DNA of 58,404 nt from Utricularia gibba (Eukaryota; Streptophyta; Magnoliopsida; Lamiales; Lentibulariaceae). This document shows, in pieces, positions 53,949 to 58,404 of this stretch (positions are counted from its first letter, which is position 1; the number at the start of each line of letters is the position of its first letter). The stretch is from NCBI GenBank assembly GCA_002189035.1, contig NEEC01000060.1, positions 1-58,404 on the forward strand, in the 5' to 3' direction. The position numbers and the translations under genes were made by a program. Under the pieces are notes generated by a model. It worked only from the letters and a program-made list of their open reading frames with translations. It did not search any database and was not told the DNA's origin.

Positions 53949-54809
53949 TTGGGAAGCTTTATTCGTGCTCCAAGTAATATCATATGGAGTTACGTTTTTC
54001 CGATAACTGTGGACATATTAAAAACAACCTCAACGAAAAGTGTCTTCCGTGTCCTTCCTTGGTGGCTGCGTCTAAGAATGTGCTTCTCGTTCTCGACATT
54101 GATGCAAATGGGATACACGGCAAAAGAATCAAATAGCCACTAGAGACATGGTGTATGGGAATGGTGCATCAAGAATCAGAAGTATCATAGCAACTAATTG
54201 AATCAATCAACAGCCAAAACATATGGTGTCAAACTTCATCGGATATGCGATCAAGATGGAAAAAAGTCACATGTTACATCATGAATTTCGTGGCATCACT
54301 TATCCCAACACTGTTGTATACTCAGGATATGCGTAAATATTTATTTTTAACAAATCCGGTGCACGTGTGATTTTTCGGGTGATGCTGCATCCCGAATGGT
54401 GATGCGCAAAGTGAAATGACTATGTCGCACATCCTGGTCCACGAAGCACCTCTTCGAAACATGTAGAGCCTTACTCTTCATAGCACACCATTGAAGCTTT
54501 ATTCGCCATCAAGTCACAACTAATTGAATCAATCAACAGCCAAAACATATGGTGTCAAACTTCATCGGATATGCGATCAAGATGGAAAAAAGTCACATGT
54601 TACATCATGAATTTCGTGGCATCACTTATCCCAACACTGTTGTATACTCAGGATATGCGTAAATATTTATTTTTAACAAATCCGGTGCACGTGTGATTTT
54701 TCGGCTGCATCCCGAATGGTGATGCGCAATGAAATGACTATGTCGCACATCCTGGTCCACGAAGCACCTCTTCGAAAACATGTAGAGCCTTACTCTTCAT
54801 AGCACACCA
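53949..54809. repeat. Rearranged B pocket 4 (542 and 319 bp monomers)
   Basis: The tail of copy 53949 has an insertion near 54379 that repeats the nearby word GGTGATG inside the TTCGG/CCGAA inverted repeat, and a small gain in GCGCAAAGTGAAATG. The next copy begins with TTGAAGCTTTATTCG at 54491 and has lost about 216 bp: after GCCATCAAGTCAC near 54515 it resumes at AACTAATTGAATC. The remainder to 54810 is normal. This is the largest single deletion in the window. Confidence 0.88.
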
Positions 54810-56413
54810 TTGGGAAGCTTTATTCGTGCTCCAAGTAATATCATATGGAGTTACGTTTTCCGATAACTGTGGACATATTAAAAACAACCTCAACGAAAAG
54901 TGTCTTCCGTGTCCTTCCTTGGTGGCTGCGTTTAAGAATGTGCTTCTCGTTCTCGACATTGATGCAAATGGGATACACGGCAAAAGAATCAAATAGCCAC
55001 TAGAGACATGGTGTATGGGAATGGTGCATCAAGAATCAGAAGTATCATAGCAACTAATTGAATCAATCAACAGCCAAAACATATGGTGTCAAACTTCATC
55101 GGATATGCGATCAAGATGGAAAAAAGTCACATGTTACATCATGAATTTCGTGGCATCACTTATCCCAACACTGTTGTATACTCAGGATATGCGTAAATAT
55201 TTATTTTTAACAAATCCGGTGCACGTGTGATTTTTCGGCTGCATCCCGAATGGTGATGCGCAATGAAATGACTATGTCGCACATCCTGGTCCACGAAGCA
55301 CCTCTTCGAAAACATGTAGAGCCTTACTCTTCATAGCACACCATTGGGAAGCTTTATTCGTGCTCCAAGTAATATCATATGGAGTTACGTTTTTCCGATA
55401 ACTGTGGACATATTAAAAACAACCTCAACGAAAAGTGTCTTCCGTGTCCTTCCTTGGTGGCTGCGTCTAAGAATGTGCTTCTCGTTCTCGACATTGATGC
55501 AAATGGGATACACGGCAAAAGAATCAAATAGCCACTAGAGACATGGTGTATGGGAATGGTGCATCAAGAATCAGAAGTATCATAGCAACTAATTGAATCA
55601 ATCAACAGCCAAAACATATGGTGTCAAACTTCATCGGATATGCGATCAAGATGGAAAAAAGTCACATGTTACATCATGAATTTCGTGGCATCACTTATCC
55701 CAACACTGTTGTATACTCAGGATATGCGTAAATATTTATTTTTAACAAATCCGGTGCACGTGTGATTTTTCGGCTGCATCCCGAATGGTGATGCGCAATG
55801 AAATGACTATGTCGCACATCCTGGTCCACGAAGCACCTCTTCGAAAACATGTAGAGCCTTACTCTTCATAGCACACCATTGGGAAGCTTTATTCGTGCTC
55901 CAAGTAATATCATATGGAGTTACGTTTTTCCGATAACTGTGGACATATTAAAAAACAACCTCAACGAAAAGTGTCTTCCGTGTCCTTCCTTGGTGGCTGC
56001 GTCTAAGAATGTGCTTCTCGTTCTCGACATTGATGCAAATGGGATACACGGCAAAAGAATCAAATAGCCACTAGAGACATGGTGTATGGAATGGTGCATC
56101 AAGAATCAGAAGTATCATAGCAACTAATTGAATCAATCAACAGCCAAAACATATGGTGTCAAACTTCATCGGATATGCGATCAAGATGGAAAAAAGTCAC
56201 ATGTTACATCATGAATTTCGTGGCATCACTTATCCCAACACTGTTGTATACTCAGGATATGCGTAAATATTTATTTTTAACAAATCCGGTGCACGTGTGA
56301 TTTTTCGGCTGCATCCCGAATGGTGATGCGCAATGAAATGACTATGTCGCACATCCTGGTCCACGAAGCACCTCTTCGAAAACATGTAGAGCCTTACTCT
56401 TCATAGCACACCA
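54810..56413. repeat. Regular B block 4 (three monomers)
   Basis: Anchors at 54810, 55344 and 55879 with spacings of 534-535 bp. Copy 54810 reads GCGTTTAAGAATG and GTTTTCC; copy 55879 has one extra A before CAACCTC and one G fewer in GTATGGAATGG. Otherwise ordinary satellite. Confidence 0.92.
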
Positions 56414-56573
56414 TTGGGAAGCTTTATTCGTGCTCCAAGTAATATCATATGGAGTTACGTTTTTCCGATAACTGTGGACATATTAAAAACAACCTCAACG
56501 AAAAGTGTCTTCCGTGTCCTTCCTTGGTGGCTGCGTCTAAGAATGTGCTTCTCGTTCTCGACATTGATGCAAA

Positions 56574-56601
56574 ATTTCGTGGCATCACTTATCCCAACAC
56601 T
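56574..56601. repeat. Templated ~28 bp insertion in a B monomer
   Basis: Where normal copies read GATGCAAATGGGATACACGG, this one inserts a fragment starting ATTTCGTGGCATCAC and ending CCAACACT. That fragment occurs, in the same orientation, about 200 bp downstream in the same monomer. The source is the satellite itself, so a template switch or a consensus error between repeat copies would both explain it. Confidence 0.87.
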
Positions 56602-57242
56602 GGATACACGGCAAAAGAATCAAATAGCCACTAGAGACATGGTGTAAGGAATGGTGCATCAAGAATCAGAAGTATCATAGCAACTAATTGAATCAATCAA
56701 CAGCCAAAACATATGGTGTCAAACTTCATCGGATATGCGATCAAGATGGAAAAAAGTCACATGTTACATCATGAATTTCGTGGCATCACTTATCCCAACA
56801 CTGTTGTATACTCAGGATATGCGTAAATATTTATTTTTAACAAATCCGGTGCACGTGTGATTTTTCGGCTGCATCCCGAATGGTGATGCGCAATGAAATG
56901 ACTATGTCGCACATCCTGGTCCACGAAGCACCTCTTCGAAAACATGTATGTAGAGCCTTACTCTTCATAGCACACCATTGGGAAGCTTTATTCGTGCTCC
57001 AAGTAATATCATATGGAGTTACGTTTTCCGATAACTGTGGACATATTAAAAACAACCAACGAAAAGTGTCTTAGGTGTCCTTCCTTGGTGGCTGCGTTAC
57101 GTAAGAATGTGCTTCTCGTTCTCGACATTGATGCAAAATGGTGCATCAAGATACACGGCAAAAGAATCAAATAGCCACTAGAGACATGGTGTATGGAATG
57201 GTGCATCAAGAATCAGAAGTATCATAGCAACTAATTGAATCA

Positions 57243-57338
57243 ATCAACAGCCAAAACATATGGTGTCAAACTTCATCGGATATGCGATCAATCAACAGCC
57301 AAAACATATGGTGTCAAACTTCATCGGATATGCGATCA
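57243..57338. repeat. 48 bp tandem duplication within a B monomer
   Basis: The segment beginning ATCAACAGCCAAAAC and ending ATATGCGATCA is present twice in succession, at 57243-57290 and 57291-57338. The normal monomer has it once. The short word ATCA at the joint (GCGATCA followed by ATCAACAG) suggests slippage or unequal exchange at microhomology. It accounts for most of the 56 bp by which this monomer exceeds 535 bp. Confidence 0.92.
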
Positions 57339-58404
57339 AGATGGAAAAAAGTCACATGTTACATCATGAATTTCGTGGCATCACTTATCCCAACACTGTT
57401 GTATACTCAGGATATGCGTAAATATTTATTTTTAACAAATCCGGTGCACGTGTGATTTTTCGGCTGCATCCCGAATGGTGATGCGCAATGAAATGACTAT
57501 GTCGCACATCCTGGTCCACGAAGCACCTCTTCGAAAACATGTAGAGCCTTACTCTTCATAGCACACCATTGGGAAGCTTTATTCGTGCTCCAAGTAATAT
57601 CATATGGAGTTACGTTTTTCCGATAACTGTGGACATATTAAAAACAACCTCAACGAAATGTGTCTTCCGTGTCCTTCCTTGGTGGCTGCGTTTAATAATG
57701 TGCTTCTCGTTCTCGACATTGATGCAAAAAGATACACGGCAAAAGAATCAAATAGCCACTAGAGACATGGTGTAAGGAATGGTGCATCAAGAATCAGAAG
57801 TATCATAGCAACTAATTGAATCAATCAACAGCCAAAACATATGGTGTCAAACTTCATCGGATATGCGATCAAGATGGAAAAAAGTCACATGTTACATCAT
57901 GAATTTCGTGGCATCACTTATCCCAACACTGTTGTATACTCAGGATATGCGTAAATATTTATTTTTAACAAATCCGGTGCACGTGTGATTTTTCGGCTGC
58001 ATCCCGAATGGTGATGCGCAATGAAATGACTATGTCGCACATCCTGGTCCACGAAGCACCTCTTCGAAAATATGTAGAGCCTTACTCTTCATAGCACACC
58101 ATTGGGAAGCTTTATTCGTGCTCCAAGTAATATCATATGGAGTTACGTTTTTCCGATAACTGTGGACATATTAAAAACAACCTCAACGAAAAGTGTCTTC
58201 CGTGTCCTTCCTTGGTGGCTGCGTTTAATAATGTGCTTCTCGTTCTCGACATTGATGCAAAAAGATACACGGCAAAAAGAATCAAATAGCCACTAGAGAC
58301 ATGGTGTATGGGAATGGTGCATCAAGAATCAGAAGTATCATAGCAACTAATTGAATCAATCAACAGCCAAAACATATGGTGTCAAACTTCATCGGATATG
58401 CGAT

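Larger units (their letters stand above)
1..58404. repeat. Satellite DNA array, ~535 bp monomer family, spans the whole window
   Basis: Every part of the window is a tandem copy of one monomer family in a single orientation. The word TTGGGAAGC, or a slight variant, recurs about 111 times at a modal spacing of 534-535 bp (522-536 bp in the left 8.5 kb). Invariant words such as GTGCACGTGTGATTTTT recur at the same phase throughout. No unrelated sequence interrupts the array, and both ends fall within a monomer, so the true array is longer than the window. Three monomer types occur: alpha, beta and B. Hand count of the B monomer at 39070-39604 gives 219 G+C in 535 bp (about 41%) and 21 CpG. Satellite arrays of this sort build eukaryotic heterochromatin; which chromosomal compartment this one occupies cannot be told from the sequence. 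I do not recognise the family name. Certainty that it is satellite DNA is very high; host assignment is weak. Confidence 0.98.
8832..58404. repeat. Monomeric B-type satellite domain (~94 copies, mode 534-535 bp)
   Basis: B monomers carry a HindIII site at the unit start (GGGAAGCTTTATTCG), TTCGAAAACATGTAG and CACACCATTGGG. Anchors begin at 9000, 9533, 10068, 10602, 11136 and 11669, and continue to 58102. Nearly all spacings are 532-535 bp; exceptions are listed as separate features. Most copy-to-copy differences are 1 bp length changes in short runs (CGAAAAC/CGAAAC, GTTTTTCC/GTTTTCC, CTTCCG/CTTCG) plus rare substitutions. Some of these may be consensus errors of long-read data rather than biology. 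I see no dimer alternation here, so the domain is monomeric at this resolution. Over most of its unit positions ~115-365 B is identical to alpha of the left domain. Confidence 0.96.
56414..58404. repeat. Variable right-edge B monomers (564, 591, 533 bp and one partial)
   Basis: Copy 56414 has an insertion of about 28 bp at 56574-56601 copied from the monomer's own TTTCGTGGCATCACTTATCC segment. Copy 56978 has the alpha-type word CTTAGGTGTCC near 57070, an insertion of GGTGCATCAAGA near 57138, the change GCGTTACGTAAG, and a 48 bp direct duplication at 57243-57338. Copies 57569 and 58102 read GCGTTTAATAATG and GATGCAAAAAGATACACGG. The window stops inside copy 58102, after GATATGCGAT. The array clearly continues beyond. 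Confidence 0.9.

Noticed and set aside
1-58404. CRISPR array or other spacer-repeat array
   Set aside because: Repeat units are ~535 bp and directly adjoining, with no unique spacers.
1-58404. Ribosomal DNA spacer repeats
   Set aside because: No rRNA coding sequence or any non-satellite sequence is present in 58 kb.

Overview
The whole 58.4 kb window is one uninterrupted array of satellite DNA. I see no protein-coding gene, RNA gene, transposon, CRISPR array or single-copy segment. Every stretch reads as a copy of one monomer family of about 535 bp, all in the same orientation, and both window edges cut through a monomer. About 111 monomers are present when counted with the anchor TTGGGAAGC. 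This points to constitutive heterochromatin of a eukaryote (centromeric, pericentromeric, subtelomeric or a knob), probably from a long-read assembly. I do not recognise the family and cannot name the species. A plant is plausible because monomers of this length are common there, but the sequence does not prove it. GC content of a reference monomer is about 41% by hand count.

Layout: (1) Positions 1 to about 8830 form a dimeric higher-order repeat. Two monomer types alternate strictly: alpha (531-536 bp) and beta (522-525 bp). The dimer is about 1057 bp and there are about 8.5 dimers. (2) Between about 8578 and 8832 the array changes, inside one alpha monomer, to a third type, here called B. 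(3) From there to the end run about 94 B monomers of 532-535 bp. Most are near-identical, and 11 consecutive intervals from 38535 to 44420 are exactly 535 bp. The B domain holds pockets of rearranged monomers near 27.2-28.6, 36.2-36.9, 44.9-45.4 and 54.4-54.8 kb, and the right edge (56.4-58.4 kb) is more variable and carries templated insertions and a 48 bp duplication.

The most informative structure is the relation between the three types. Alpha matches beta over roughly the first fifth of the monomer and the stretch just upstream of it. It matches B over the next 250 bp or so. It usually returns to beta-like sequence in its tail, but in some copies the tail is B-like. Alpha therefore looks like a recombinant of beta-like and B-like parents, and the dimer region still carries the mosaic tracts.

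In the B domain most rearrangements fall in one half of the monomer (unit positions about 1-275 in the TTGGGAAGC phase). The other half (about 275-500) stays largely intact. That half holds a TAAATATTTA palindrome, a GTGCACGTG motif and a TTCGG/CCGAA inverted repeat. This could be constraint on a protein-binding or nucleosome-positioning segment, or it could be an assembly artefact. The open reading frames that recur every monomer are by-products of the repetition: the recurrent 64- and 75-codon frames start at TTG rather than ATG, and they are not annotated as genes.
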